A DNA stretch of 64,000 bases from Paraburkholderia fungorum (GCF_902833645.1 NZ_CADFGE010000019.1:63781-127780); one strand, 5' to 3'; numbered from the stretch's first letter, positions 7,819 to 16,921 are shown. The notes: generated by a model not told the origin, from the sequence alone. A program made the numbers and translations.

Positions 7819-9141
7819 TCAGCCGCCTTGCCGCATCCGGTATTCAGCACTACGGGCGTGAGCCTGCAGGCCTTCGCCGTAAGCGAGTTCGGCGGCGATC
7901 TCACCCAGTGTCTGCGCGCCTTCCGCGCTGACCTCGATCACGCTCGAGCGCTTGAAGAAATCGTAGACGCCCAACGGGGACGAAAACCGTGCGGTACGCG
8001 ACGTAGGCAGCACATGATTCGGCCCCGCGCAGTAGTCGCCGAGGCTTTCACTGGTGTAGCGGCCGAGGAAGATCGCGCCGGCATGGCGAATCAACTGACC
8101 CCATTGATGCGGCTCCAGCGCGGAGATTTCGAGATGCTCCGGCGCGATGTCGTTGGCAATCGCGCAGGCCTCGGCCATATCGCGCACCTTGATCAGCGCA
8201 CCACGGCCTTCGAGCGACGCGCGGATCACGTCCTGACGCGGCATGGTAGGCAGCAATTCGTTGATCGCGTCACGCACGCGGGCAATGAATGCATCGTCCG
8301 GACACAGCAGGATGGATTGCGCGAGCTCGTCGTGCTCGGCTTGCGAGAACAGATCCATCGCGATCCAGCGCGGGTCCGTCGTACCGTCGCACAACACGAG
8401 AATTTCCGACGGCCCGGCGATCATGTCGATCCCGACTGTGCCGAACACACGGCGCTTGGCCGACGCGACATAGGCATTGCCCGGGCCGCAGATCTTGTCG
8501 ACCGCCGGCACCGTTTCCGTGCCGTACGCCAGTGCGCCCACTGCCTGCGCGCCGCCGATCGTGAACACGCGATCCACACCGCCCAGCAAGGCAGCCGCCA
8601 GCACCAGCGGATTTTTCACGCCGTCCGGCGTGGGCACGACCATGACGATTTCACGCACACCGGCCACGCGGGCCGGAATCGCGTTCATCAGCACCGACGA
8701 CGGATACGCCGCCTTGCCGCCCGGCACATAGATACCCGCGCGATCCAGCGGCGTGACCTTCTGGCCGAGCACGGTGCCGTCGGCTTCCGTGTACTGCCAG
8801 CTATGGCTGCCGCACTCGATCTTCTGCTTCTCGTGGTAACCGCGCACGCGCGCCGCCGCCGCTTCGAGCGCCGCACGGCGCTTCGGCTCGAGGCTTTCCA
8901 GCGCGGCTTCGAGTTCCGACATCGGCAACTCGAGCGCCTCGACGCTCTTCGCCTCGACCCGGTCGAAGCGGTTCGTATACTCCAGCACCGCGGCATCGCC
9001 GCGCGCCTTCACGTCGTTCAGAATCTGCGCGACCGAGCGCTCGATTGCTTCGTCTTCGCTCGCCTCGAACGCGAGCACCGCGTGCAGCGCCTTGTGAAAG
9101 TCGGGCGCGCTGGAATCGAGTTTGCGAATCTTGATAGACAT
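7819..9141 (-). CDS. hisD: Histidinol dehydrogenase
   Basis: This 440-residue zinc- and NAD-dependent enzyme oxidises histidinol to histidine in two steps. The family signature is clear: DKICGPGNAYVASAKRRVFG then DMIAGPSEILVLCD. Other conserved pieces are SQAEHDELAQSILL and GAIFLGRYTSESLGDYCAGP. The length is typical. It is downstream of hisG (60-base gap) and upstream of hisC. Confidence 0.98.
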   Translation of the reverse strand: MSIKIRKLDSSAPDFHKALHAVLAFEASEDEAIERSVAQILNDVKARGDAAVLEYTNRFDRVEAKSVEALELPMSELEAALESLEPKRRAALEAAAARVRGYHEKQKIECGSHSWQYTEADGTVLGQKVTPLDRAGIYVPGGKAAYPSSVLMNAIPARVAGVREIVMVVPTPDGVKNPLVLAAALLGGVDRVFTIGGAQAVGALAYGTETVPAVDKICGPGNAYVASAKRRVFGTVGIDMIAGPSEILVLCDGTTDPRWIAMDLFSQAEHDELAQSILLCPDDAFIARVRDAINELLPTMPRQDVIRASLEGRGALIKVRDMAEACAIANDIAPEHLEISALEPHQWGQLIRHAGAIFLGRYTSESLGDYCAGPNHVLPTSRTARFSSPLGVYDFFKRSSVIEVSAEGAQTLGEIAAELAYGEGLQAHARSAEYRMRQGG

Positions 9142-9201
9142 ACGGGTATCCGTTTCGGTAAGGCGCGCGTTAAAGCCTGACCACGCGCGTGGTCAAACAC
9201 T

Positions 9202-9900
9202 TCAGGCGGCCGCGGTGCCGGCCTTCGACGCGCGTTCGAATGCGTCGAGGATCGGCCGCAGCGCGGCGCGCTTGAGCTTCAGCGCCGCCTGATTCACAAC
9301 GAGGCGCGACGAAATCTGCATGATCTCCTCCACCTCGACAAGATTGTTGGCGCGCAAGGTGTTGCCCGAACTCACCAGGTCGACGATCGCGTCAGCGAGA
9401 CCGACCAGCGGCGCCAGCTCCATCGAACCGTACAGCTTGATCAGGTCGACGTGCACACCCTTGGCGGCAAAATGCTCACGTGCGGTCTCAACGTACTTGG
9501 TCGCCACGCGCAGGCGTGCGCCCTGGCGCACCGCGTTCGCGTAGTCGAATCCGGCCGCCACCGCCACCGACATCCGGCACCGCGCGATATCCAGGTCGAC
9601 CGGCTGATACAGCCCGCTGCCGCCGTGCTCGAGCAGGACGTCTTTGCCTGCCACGCCGAAGTCGGCCGCGCCGTATTCGACGTAGGTCGGAACATCTGTG
9701 GCGCGCACGATGATCACGCGCACATTCGCGTCCGTGGTGGGCAGAATCAGCTTGCGCGAGGTCTCCGGATCTTCGGCGACTTCAATGCCGGCCGCGGCGA
9801 GCAGCGGCAGCGTCTCTTCGAAGATACGCCCTTTCGACAAAGCCAGCGTAAGCGGCGCGCTCACGGCCGGCGACGACGACGTTTGCGGCATCGAACTCAT
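9202..9900 (-). CDS. hisG: ATP phosphoribosyltransferase, short form
   Basis: The 232-residue protein catalyses the committed step of histidine synthesis (ATP + PRPP to PR-ATP). The core LTLALSKGRIFEETLPLLAA, YVEYGAADFGVAGKDVLLE and the PRPP-site DAIVDLVSSGNTLRANNL are intact. At this length it is the short HisG form, which lacks the C-terminal histidine-binding domain. It is therefore expected to need the HisRS-like regulatory subunit HisZ, which is not in this window. Its ATG overlaps the murA stop by 4 bases. Confidence 0.96.
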   Translation of the reverse strand: MSSMPQTSSSPAVSAPLTLALSKGRIFEETLPLLAAAGIEVAEDPETSRKLILPTTDANVRVIIVRATDVPTYVEYGAADFGVAGKDVLLEHGGSGLYQPVDLDIARCRMSVAVAAGFDYANAVRQGARLRVATKYVETAREHFAAKGVHVDLIKLYGSMELAPLVGLADAIVDLVSSGNTLRANNLVEVEEIMQISSRLVVNQAALKLKRAALRPILDAFERASKAGTAAA

Positions 9901-11258
9901 GCCTGGCTCCCGGCGATACGGCGCACCTTGGCGCCGATGGCGTTGAGCTTGGTTTCCATCCGGTCGTAACCCCGATCCAGGTGGTAGATGCGGTCGATCA
10001 GCGTTTCACCTTCGGCACGCAGCGCGGCGATTACCAGGCTCGCCGAAGCGCGCAAGTCGGTTGCCATCACCTTCGCGCCGGACAGTTTCTCGACGCCGGT
10101 CACGAGCGCGGTGTTGCCGTCGATCGTGATGCTCGCGCCGAGGCGGTTCAATTCCTGCACGTGCATGTAGCGGTTCTCGAAGATCGTCTCGACCACTTGC
10201 GAGGTGCCGTCGGCGATCGTGTTGAGCGCCATGAACTGCGCCTGCATGTCGGTCGGGAACGCGGGATATTCGGACGTGCGGAAGCTCACCGCGCTCGGCC
10301 GCTTGTCCATGCGAACGCGCATCCAGTCGTCGCCTTCTTCGACCGTGACGCCTGCTTCACGCAGCTTTTCGGTCACGGCTTCCAGGATCAGCGGACGTAC
10401 TTTACGCAAGGTGACATCGCCGCCGGCGGCCGCGACCGCGCACAGGAATGTACCGGCTTCAATACGATCCGGAATCACCGTGTGCTTCGCGCCATGCAAC
10501 CTGTCGACGCCCTGGATGACCAGACGGTCGGTGCCGATACCTTCGATTTTTGCGCCCATCTCGACCAGCAGATGCGCGAGGTCACCCACTTCCGGCTCCC
10601 GCGCGGCGTTCTCGATGACCGTCTCGCCTTCAGCCAGCACCGCTGCCATCAGCAGATTTTCGGTGCCCGTCACGGTGATCATATCGGTCACGATACGCGT
10701 GCCCTTCAGACGCTTCGCGCGCGCTTCGATGAAGCCGTGCTCGATTGTAATTTCCGCGCCCATGGCCTGCAGGCCCTTGATGTGCTGATCCACCGGACGC
10801 GCGCCGATCGCGCAGCCACCCGGCAGCGACACCCTCGCGTGGCCGAAGCGCGCCACCAGCGGGCCGAGCACCAGAATCGACGCACGCATGGTCTTCACCA
10901 TTTCATACGGCGCGACGAGGTTATCGACCTTCGATGCATCCAGCGACACCCGCCCCTCACCGCTCTCGATGCGCACGCCCATCTGGCCGAGCAGCTTCAG
11001 CATCGTGCGCACGTCCTGCAAGTCGGGCACGTTCTCCAGATGCACCGGCTCCGCGCTGAGCAAACTCGCGCACAGGATCGGCAACGCCGCGTTCTTCGCG
11101 CCTGAGACGACGACTTCGCCCGACAGCGGGTAGCCACCTTCAATGACGAGTTTATCCATGCCTGTCAGTTCCTGATCGACCCGGACTTCAGCCGGGCCCG
11201 CTTTGACTTTGTTCGACGCGCCGCTACCGGCGTCGCGCCCTTCTTGAGTAATTCGCAC
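9897..11258 (-). CDS. murA: UDP-N-acetylglucosamine 1-carboxyvinyltransferase
   Basis: MurA transfers enolpyruvate from PEP to UDP-GlcNAc, the first committed step of peptidoglycan precursor synthesis and the target of fosfomycin. The catalytic Cys is present in LPGGCAIGARPVDQH, so the protein should be fosfomycin-sensitive type. Two starts are possible. A GTG at 11256-11258 has GGAAA about five bases upstream and gives 453 residues. The ATG at 11157-11159 gives 420 residues starting MDKLVIEGGYPLSGEVV, which matches the E. coli length. I list the longer form because of its ribosome site; the first 33 residues are non-core. It is preceded by the ibaG/BolA gene (12-base gap) and coupled to hisG. 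Confidence 0.95.
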   Translation of the reverse strand: MRITQEGRDAGSGASNKVKAGPAEVRVDQELTGMDKLVIEGGYPLSGEVVVSGAKNAALPILCASLLSAEPVHLENVPDLQDVRTMLKLLGQMGVRIESGEGRVSLDASKVDNLVAPYEMVKTMRASILVLGPLVARFGHARVSLPGGCAIGARPVDQHIKGLQAMGAEITIEHGFIEARAKRLKGTRIVTDMITVTGTENLLMAAVLAEGETVIENAAREPEVGDLAHLLVEMGAKIEGIGTDRLVIQGVDRLHGAKHTVIPDRIEAGTFLCAVAAAGGDVTLRKVRPLILEAVTEKLREAGVTVEEGDDWMRVRMDKRPSAVSFRTSEYPAFPTDMQAQFMALNTIADGTSQVVETIFENRYMHVQELNRLGASITIDGNTALVTGVEKLSGAKVMATDLRASASLVIAALRAEGETLIDRIYHLDRGYDRMETKLNAIGAKVRRIAGSQA

Positions 11259-11270
11259 TAAATTTCCAGA

Positions 11271-11510
11271 TTACGCGTTCTGCCATTCGGCGGGCGTCAG
11301 CGTCTTCATGCTGAGCGCGTGGATTTCTTCGCGCATGCGGTCGCCGAGCGCCGCATACACGAGTTGATGGCGCGCGATCAAACGCTTGCCTTCGAAGCTC
11401 GGCGAAACGATGGTCGCGAAGAAATGCTGACCGTCGCCCTCGACTTCGAGATGCTGGCAAGCGAGTCCAGCCGCGATGTATTGCTTGACCTGTTCGGGAG
11501 TCGGCAACAT
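11271..11510 (-). CDS. BolA family protein (IbaG-like)
   Basis: The 79-residue protein has the BolA fold pattern: an N-terminal helix with CQHLEVEGDGQHFFATIVS, then FEGKRLIARHQLVYAALGDR and the C-terminal HALSMKTLTPAEWQ. The IbaG/YrbA branch is supported by its position next to murA, just as ibaG neighbours murA and the mla genes in enterobacteria. BolA-type proteins bind monothiol glutaredoxins and Fe-S clusters; IbaG is linked to acid stress and iron-sulfur handling. Confidence 0.9.
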   Translation of the reverse strand: MLPTPEQVKQYIAAGLACQHLEVEGDGQHFFATIVSPSFEGKRLIARHQLVYAALGDRMREEIHALSMKTLTPAEWQNA

Positions 11511-11525
11511 GAGAGAAGCTCCTGA

Positions 11526-12290
11526 TCAGTGGCGCAGTTTGTAGCCGGAAGCGAGCATGCGCATCGCCACCACGGCCAGCACCACAAAGAAACCGGCAAC
11601 GATCGCGAGGCTCTCGAGCGGATTGATATCCGACATCCCGAAGAAACCGTAGCGAAAGCCGTCGATCATGTAGAAAAAGGGATTGAGCCGCGACACTTCG
11701 CGCCATACCGGCGGCAGCGTGTGCGTCGAGTAGAACACGCCCGAGAGGAACGTGAGCGGCATAATCAGAAAGTTTTGAAATGCAGCAAGCTGATCGAACT
11801 TTTCGGCCCAGATGCCCGCGATCAAACCAAGCGTGCCCAGGATCGCCGCGCCAAAGATGGCGAACGCGATGATGTAAAGCGGCGCGCTGAAGCTGACCGG
11901 CACGAACCAGATCGTCACGATGAACACACCGAAGCCGACCGCCAGACCCCGTGCCACAGCAGCGAGCACGTACGCGCCGAACATCTCGTAGTGCGAGAGC
12001 GGCGGCAGCAGCACGAACACCAGGTTACCGGTGATCTTCGACTGGATCAGCGAGGACGAGCTGTTCGCAAAGGCGTTCTGCAACACGCTCATCATCACGA
12101 GGCCGGGAATCAGGAAGCTCGTGTACTCGACGCCCGGATAGACCTGAACGTGACCGCGCAACGCGTGGCCGAAAATCGTCAGATACAACAGCGCGGTGAT
12201 GACCGGCGCCAGCACGGTCTGGAACGCCACCTTCCAGAAACGCAGGATTTCCTTGTAAAACAGCGTACTGAAACCACTGTAACCGCTCAT
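11526..12290 (-). CDS. ABC-2 type transporter permease (YadH-like)
   Basis: The 254-residue product begins MSGYSGFSTLFYKEILRFWK and has six hydrophobic segments. The ABC-2 signature is visible in FLIPGLVMMSVLQNAFANSS and in FLSGVFYSTHTLPPVWREVS, LNPFFYMIDGFRYG. The start at 12288-12290 overlaps the stop of the ATP-binding subunit by 4 bases, which fixes it. With that subunit it forms an exporter like E. coli YadG/YadH; the substrate is unknown. It lies between the mla operon and ibaG-murA, hinting at an envelope role. Confidence 0.93.
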   Translation of the reverse strand: MSGYSGFSTLFYKEILRFWKVAFQTVLAPVITALLYLTIFGHALRGHVQVYPGVEYTSFLIPGLVMMSVLQNAFANSSSSLIQSKITGNLVFVLLPPLSHYEMFGAYVLAAVARGLAVGFGVFIVTIWFVPVSFSAPLYIIAFAIFGAAILGTLGLIAGIWAEKFDQLAAFQNFLIMPLTFLSGVFYSTHTLPPVWREVSRLNPFFYMIDGFRYGFFGMSDINPLESLAIVAGFFVVLAVVAMRMLASGYKLRH

Positions 12291-13219
12291 GCAAGCCCCT
12301 CGATCACTTCCGGACCGTTCATCACCTGAACGAACACATCTTCGAGGTCGGCTTTGCGGACCTCGATTTCTTCGAATGTACAGCCCGCCGCGCGGCACTG
12401 CGCGAGAATCCGCTCGACGTCGTCGTAGCTCGCCAGACGCAGCAGATGCTGACGGCCATTGCCGTTGCCCGTGCCGCTGTCCACTTCGAGGGGACGCAAC
12501 TCGGCCGGCAACACGCCTTCTGTAAAGCGCAGGAACAACTGCATGCCGGCGAAGCGTTGCAGCAGCGTGCTGGTGCGCTCGAGCGCCACGACCTCGCCGC
12601 GCCGCAACATCGCAATGCGGTCGCACAGCGATTCGGCTTCTTCCAGATAGTGCGTGGTCAGCACGATCGTGTGACCTTCGCGATTCAGGCGCGAGATGAA
12701 TTTCCACAAGGTTTGACGCAGCTCGACGTCGACGCCCGCGGTCGGCTCATCCAGCACGATCACCGGCGGCCGGTGCACCAGCGCCTGCGCGACGAGCACG
12801 CGACGCTTCATGCCGCCGGATAGCGCGCGCATGTTGGCGTCGGCTTTGTCGGTGAGGTCGAGATTGGCCATGATCTCGTCGATCCACGCGTCGTTATTGC
12901 GCAGCCCGTAGTAACCGGACTGGATGCGCAAGGTTTCGCGGACGGTGAAGAACGGATCGAACACGAGCTCTTGCGGCACCACGCCGAGCGCACGGCGCGC
13001 GTCGCGGAAGTCGCTGACTACGTCGTGGCCACGAACCGCGATGCTGCCTTCATCGGCGCGTGCGAGACCGGCGAGTATGCTGATGAGCGTCGTCTTGCCC
13101 GCGCCGTTCGGACCGAGCAGTCCGAAGAACTCGCCTTCTTCCACCGTGAGGCTGACGCCCTTGAGCGCTTGCAAGTCCTTGTAGCGCTTCTTGACGTTAC
13201 GAATTTCTATGGCTGACAT
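12287..13219 (-). CDS. ABC transporter ATP-binding protein (YadG-like)
   Basis: This is a 310-residue ATPase. The Walker A is GPNGAGKTTLISILAG (near residue 37), the signature is LSGGMKRRVLVAQAL, and the Walker B is PVIVLDEPTAGVD followed by the switch His in TTHYLEEAE. A C-terminal extension of about 80 residues follows the nucleotide-binding domain, as in drug and lipid exporters of the ABC-2 class. It is coupled to the permease gene. A TATAAT hexamer 105 bases upstream is a candidate promoter. Confidence 0.94.
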   Translation of the reverse strand: MSAIEIRNVKKRYKDLQALKGVSLTVEEGEFFGLLGPNGAGKTTLISILAGLARADEGSIAVRGHDVVSDFRDARRALGVVPQELVFDPFFTVRETLRIQSGYYGLRNNDAWIDEIMANLDLTDKADANMRALSGGMKRRVLVAQALVHRPPVIVLDEPTAGVDVELRQTLWKFISRLNREGHTIVLTTHYLEEAESLCDRIAMLRRGEVVALERTSTLLQRFAGMQLFLRFTEGVLPAELRPLEVDSGTGNGNGRQHLLRLASYDDVERILAQCRAAGCTFEEIEVRKADLEDVFVQVMNGPEVIEGLA

Positions 13220-13324
13220 GACTATGGGCCGCGTGCGTCGCGGCGCCTAAAGGAGCCCCGAGGGGGCGCAAAAATGCTGGAAGGGACGAAATTGGGGCCG
13301 GTTATATGCCCCAAAAAACGTTTG

Positions 13325-13330
13325 ATTATA
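13325..13330 (-). promoter_or_regulatory. Candidate -10 element for the yadG-like/yadH-like/ibaG/murA unit
   Basis: The minus strand reads TTTTTGCCCTATAATCAAAC, giving a perfect TATAAT. No good -35 hexamer stands 16-18 bases upstream; that space is taken up by the terminator-like hairpin of the mla operon. The position, 106 bases before the ATP-binding gene, makes it a plausible start for a new transcription unit. Confidence 0.4.
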
Positions 13331-13334
13331 GGGC

Positions 13335-13364
13335 AAAAATCGGCGGCCCCGGCTGAGCCGGGGC
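13335..13364 (-). terminator. Intrinsic terminator-like hairpin downstream of mlaB
   Basis: The stem GCCCCGGCT (13346-13354) pairs with AGCCGGGGC (13356-13364) around a minimal loop. On the minus strand it is followed, after CGCCGA, by TTTTT. It lies about 80 bases after the mlaB stop and would end the mla transcript. The tight loop and the spacing to the U run make it an imperfect terminator. Confidence 0.55.
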
Positions 13365-13442
13365 GATTGGAAGTGACGCTATGGGAGCGTCAATGTCGTG
13401 CGCGCTGCAAGCAGCCTGAGAGGAGAGTCGGCACTTGAGCGC

Positions 13443-13739
13443 TCACTGCGGCCGACACAACAGGGTGTCGACGCCATAGGCTTGTGCAAGGCTGGCGAGA
13501 CCAGCCGGCAGGTTGACGATCTGGAACGCGGCGCCGCGTGCCTGAGCGGCACGCTCCCACGCGAGCAGGACGGCGAGCGCGGTCGAATCGAATTGCACGA
13601 GCGGCGCGCAGTCCACGCCGTTCGCGCCCGCCGCGATACGCTGCAAACCCGCCTCGAACGCGGCTTTCGCGCTCTCGTGGGTTAGCGTCGCGCCGCTTTC
13701 GAAGCGGCTCGCGACGGCGGCGTTCAGCACTTCGCTCAC
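13443..13739 (-). CDS. mlaB: STAS-domain protein MlaB, cytosolic subunit of the Mla ABC transporter
   Basis: The 98-residue product has a STAS-like core: GVDCAPLVQFDSTALAVLLA (the conserved DSTALA turn) and a following helix RAAQARGAAFQIVNLPAGL. MlaB binds MlaF and is needed for assembly and activity of the MlaFEDB complex. The start overlaps the mlaC stop by 4 bases. It is the last gene of the mla run. Confidence 0.9.
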   Translation of the reverse strand: MSEVLNAAVASRFESGATLTHESAKAAFEAGLQRIAAGANGVDCAPLVQFDSTALAVLLAWERAAQARGAAFQIVNLPAGLASLAQAYGVDTLLCRPQ

Positions 13740-14368
13740 GACTGCTTGCCCGCGGCGAGTTGCTGATTACGCTGCGTGAGGAACTGGATCAACCCGTCCA
13801 CGCCCTTCTGCTGGATCTGCTCGTTGAACTGCTGCTGATACGCCTGGATCAGCCACGCGCCGAGCACGTTGATGTCATAGACGCGCCAGCCTTGCGGGGT
13901 CTTGTACAGACGGTAGTCGAGTTCGATCGGCGAGCCGTTGTTCATCACGACCGAGCGAACCACCGTGTCGGTGTCGTCCGGGTTCATGCGGAACGGCTTG
14001 TACTGGATCTGCTGATCGCGGACCTGGGCGAGCGCGCCCGAGTACGTGCGGATCAGCAGCATCTTGAACTGCTCGACCACCTGATTTTGCTGCTCCGGCG
14101 TGGCGGTGCGCCAGTTGCGGCCCATTGCCAGCTGCGTGGTGCGGCGGAAATCGGTGTACGGCAGGATTTTTTCGTTGACGAGCTGGGTGATGTGCGAAAT
14201 GTCGCCTTGCTGGATCGACTTGTCGGCGCGCACGGCGTCGATCACTTGCTGTGTGACGGTCTTGATCAGGGCGTCAGGCGAACTGGAGTCGACCGTTTGT
14301 GCCGAGGCACCGGCACTGGCGAACGAAAACAGCGCAGCAAACAAAGGAAACAGGAAGAATTTTTTCAT
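13736..14368 (-). CDS. mlaC: Periplasmic phospholipid-binding protein MlaC
   Basis: The 210-residue protein starts MKKFFLFPLFAALFSFASAG with cleavage predicted after ASAQ. The mature part has the Tol-Tol-Ttg2 (Ttg2D/MlaC) pattern: ISHITQLVNEKILPYTDFRR, ATPEQQNQVVEQFKMLLIRT, and NNGSPIELDYRLYKTPQGWR then VYDINVLGAWLIQAYQQQF. MlaC ferries phospholipids between the outer-membrane MlaA complex and inner-membrane MlaD. The ATG at 14366-14368 is chosen because it begins the signal peptide; an upstream in-frame ATG would add 22 residues. Confidence 0.95.
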   Translation of the reverse strand: MKKFFLFPLFAALFSFASAGASAQTVDSSSPDALIKTVTQQVIDAVRADKSIQQGDISHITQLVNEKILPYTDFRRTTQLAMGRNWRTATPEQQNQVVEQFKMLLIRTYSGALAQVRDQQIQYKPFRMNPDDTDTVVRSVVMNNGSPIELDYRLYKTPQGWRVYDINVLGAWLIQAYQQQFNEQIQQKGVDGLIQFLTQRNQQLAAGKQS

Positions 14369-14482
14369 ATCGAGCCTTGCTTTAAAAATAGTGCAACCGT
14401 TTGAGCCGACATTAACACGCGAGTTCAGCAGCAATCCATGCGCAAACTGCGAGAGTCGTTTCGAGGTGTTACGGCTGCACGA

Positions 14483-15487
14483 TCAACGCAATTTGAATGA
14501 CGGGAAGTTAAACCGCTGCGGCGGGACCAGTTGACCCGCCGGAATCTGCGTGGTTTCCGGACCGCCGTTCAGATCGAGCGGCGGCGTTGCCGCGCTGCCT
14601 GAAGCAGCTTCCGGCGCTGCTGCCGTGCCGGCTTGCGGCGGCGTTGCAGCCGCTGCACCCGAGGCGCCCGACGCGTTCGCGGCAGCACCCTGCGTGCCTG
14701 CCGGCGCCGCAGCCGCGCCGCCCTCCACGTCGTCATACTTCGGCAGCGGCGCTTCGTCGCCGTAGTTCGGCAGCGCCTGCGATTGCTTGCCGTCCGACAA
14801 CAAATACTGGCGGCGTTGCAGATACGCGTTGCGCACGAACGAATACTTGTCCAGCGCGGCGCCTTCGAGCACGTCGCTCGCGCTCAACAGATTCGCACGC
14901 GTGTTGATCACATTCAGGCCGTACAACGCCCAGCTCAATCCATCCGGGTGAATGTAGCTGAGCGGATTGACATAGTAATTACCGATCGAGCCGACCGCAT
15001 CGCGCACCGTGCTCGGACCGAACAACGGCAGCACGAGGTAGGGACCTGCCGGCACGCCATAGTGACCGAGCGTCAGGCCGAGGTCGTTGTCGTGCTTGGG
15101 CAGCTTGGCGAGCGTCGCCACGTCGAACAGCCCACCGACGCCGAACACCGTATTGATCACGATCCGCATGATGTCTTCGACGCCATCGGTGATCTTCAAC
15201 TGCAGCAGGTTGTTCGCCGCAATGTAGACGTCGCCGATATTCGAAAAGAAGTTGGTGACGCTGTCGCGCACCGGCTGCGGCGTGATGAAGACGTAACCCT
15301 TGGCGACCGGCTTCAGCGCGTACTGGTCGAGCTTGTCGTTGACGGTGAAGATGGTGCGGTTCAGGCCCTCGAGCGGGTCGCCCTTGGTCGGGGTCGGCAC
15401 GCTCGAGCAGCCGGCTAGCGTAGCGGCCGCCAGTGCGAACGTCGCTATCTGGACAGTGCGCACGCCTCGTTTGCGTAGGGTCTGCAT
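14483..15487 (-). CDS. mlaA: Outer-membrane lipoprotein MlaA (VacJ)
   Basis: The 334-residue product has a lipoprotein signal ending LAAATLAGCSS. The VacJ core follows: DPLEGLNRTIFTVNDKLDQY, GVPAGPYLVLPLFGPSTVRD, YYVNPLSYIH. MlaA sits in the outer membrane with a porin and removes mislocalised outer-leaflet phospholipids, passing them to MlaC. The C-terminal about 90 residues are an Ala/Pro/Gly-rich low-complexity tail, which is absent in E. coli MlaA and common in Burkholderia. It lies inside the mla operon between mlaD and mlaC. Confidence 0.95.
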   Translation of the reverse strand: MQTLRKRGVRTVQIATFALAAATLAGCSSVPTPTKGDPLEGLNRTIFTVNDKLDQYALKPVAKGYVFITPQPVRDSVTNFFSNIGDVYIAANNLLQLKITDGVEDIMRIVINTVFGVGGLFDVATLAKLPKHDNDLGLTLGHYGVPAGPYLVLPLFGPSTVRDAVGSIGNYYVNPLSYIHPDGLSWALYGLNVINTRANLLSASDVLEGAALDKYSFVRNAYLQRRQYLLSDGKQSQALPNYGDEAPLPKYDDVEGGAAAAPAGTQGAAANASGASGAAAATPPQAGTAAAPEAASGSAATPPLDLNGGPETTQIPAGQLVPPQRFNFPSFKLR

Positions 15488-15498
15488 TTTTATTCTCC

Positions 15499-16062
15499 TT
15501 ATTGACCGGCCGCGCCGGAGGCGGGCGGAGTCGATGCCGCCGGCGCGGGCACCGTGGCAGGGGCGGCCGCAGGCGCAGCCGAACCCGCGCCAGGCTTGGA
15601 CGCACCCGAGTCCGCGGCCTTGCTGTACAGGAATTGTCCGATCAGGTTTTCCAGCACGATCGCCGACTGCGTCATCGAAATCGTGTCACCCGCCTTAAGC
15701 ATCTCGCTATCGCCACCGGGTTCGAGCCCGATGTATTGCTCGCCGAGCAGACCCGAAGTCAGGATCTTCGCCGAGGTATCTTTCGGAAACGGGTATTGCT
15801 TGTCGATGTCGATCGTGACGACAGCCTGATACGAATTGCTGTCAAAGCCGATCGAGTCGACCCGGCCGACCGTCACGCCCGCGCTCTTTACCGGTGCGCG
15901 CGCCTTCAGTCCGCCGATATTGTCGAATTTGAGCTTGACCGGGTACGTTGCCTGAAACGACAACGAGCTCATATTGCCTGCCTTCAGCGCGAGAAACAGC
16001 AACGCCACGAAACCCAACACCACGAACAGGCCGACCCAGAAGTCGAGAGCAGTCTTTTTCAT
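15499..16062 (-). CDS. mlaD: MCE-domain protein MlaD, substrate-binding subunit
   Basis: The 187-residue protein has an N-terminal membrane anchor (MKKTALDFWVGLFVVLGFVA) and one MCE domain: ATYPVKLKFDNIGGLKARAP, VKSAGVTVGRVDSIGFD and SGLLGEQYIGLEPGGD. MlaD hexamers bind phospholipid in the periplasm on top of MlaFEB. The last 35 residues are Ala/Pro-rich. In-frame ATGs at 16062 and 16068 are both possible; I chose the one that starts at the anchor. Confidence 0.94.
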   Translation of the reverse strand: MKKTALDFWVGLFVVLGFVALLFLALKAGNMSSLSFQATYPVKLKFDNIGGLKARAPVKSAGVTVGRVDSIGFDSNSYQAVVTIDIDKQYPFPKDTSAKILTSGLLGEQYIGLEPGGDSEMLKAGDTISMTQSAIVLENLIGQFLYSKAADSGASKPGAGSAAPAAAPATVPAPAASTPPASGAAGQ

Positions 16063-16153
16063 CGTCATCCCAAAGTGAATCCGCCACGCTGCTGCCGCTT
16101 CGCTCACGCGCGAACCCAGGCGCGTTCGCGGAGCAGAAACGTGCAGCGCAGTT

Positions 16154-16921
16154 TTAGCTGAACATCAGTGCGGTCAACAGAAAATCGAGGCCGAGCACCG
16201 CAAGCGATGCGTACACGACCGTCTTGGTCGTGGCGCGCGACACGCCTTCCGGCGTCGGCTTGGCTTCGTAGCCCTGAAACAGCGCTACGAAGGTCACCGC
16301 GAGGCCGAACACTATGCTCTTGATGATCCCGGCGCCCACATCGCGCCAGACATCGACGCCGCCTTGCATCTGCGACCAGAACGCGCCGGCATCGACGCCG
16401 ATCAGCAGCACGCCCACCACATAACCACCGAACACACCGACCGCGCTGAAAATCGCGGCCAGAATCGGCATGGCAATAATGCCCGCCCACAGCCGCGGCG
16501 CCACCACCACCTTCACCGGATCCACCGCCATCATTTCCATCGCGGTGAGTTGCTCGCCGGCCTTCATCAAACCGATCTCGGCCGTGAGCGACGTGCCGGC
16601 ACGGCCCGCGAACAGGAGCGCGGTGACCACCGGTCCGAGCTCGCGCACGAGCGAAAGCGCGACCAGCAGCCCCAACGCCTGCTCGGAACCATAGCGGTTG
16701 AGCGTGTAATACCCCTGCAAGCCGAGCACGAAACCGACGAACAGCCCCGACACGGCGATGATCACCAGCGAATAATTACCCACGAAGTGGATCTGCTTCG
16801 TGACAAGGCGCGGCCGGCGCAATAGTGGGAAAAATTCGAACAGCAGCCGGAAGAAGAAACGCGTGGCATAGCCGGCCGTGCCCAAGCCGTCGATCACCGA
16901 GCGACCCAAAGCACTGATCAT
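16154..16921 (-). CDS. mlaE: Mla ABC transporter permease MlaE
   Basis: The 255-residue integral membrane protein has the MlaE/YrbE (DUF140) hallmarks. These are HFVGNYSLVIIAVSGLFVGF, ELGPVVTALLFAGRAGTSL, TAEIGLMKAGEQLTAMEMMA and VDPVKVVVAPRLWAGIIAMP. It forms the membrane channel of the phospholipid transporter MlaFEDB. The ATG at 16919-16921 overlaps the mlaF stop by 4 bases and begins the protein MISALGRSVIDGLGTAGYAT. Confidence 0.95.
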   Translation of the reverse strand: MISALGRSVIDGLGTAGYATRFFFRLLFEFFPLLRRPRLVTKQIHFVGNYSLVIIAVSGLFVGFVLGLQGYYTLNRYGSEQALGLLVALSLVRELGPVVTALLFAGRAGTSLTAEIGLMKAGEQLTAMEMMAVDPVKVVVAPRLWAGIIAMPILAAIFSAVGVFGGYVVGVLLIGVDAGAFWSQMQGGVDVWRDVGAGIIKSIVFGLAVTFVALFQGYEAKPTPEGVSRATTKTVVYASLAVLGLDFLLTALMFS

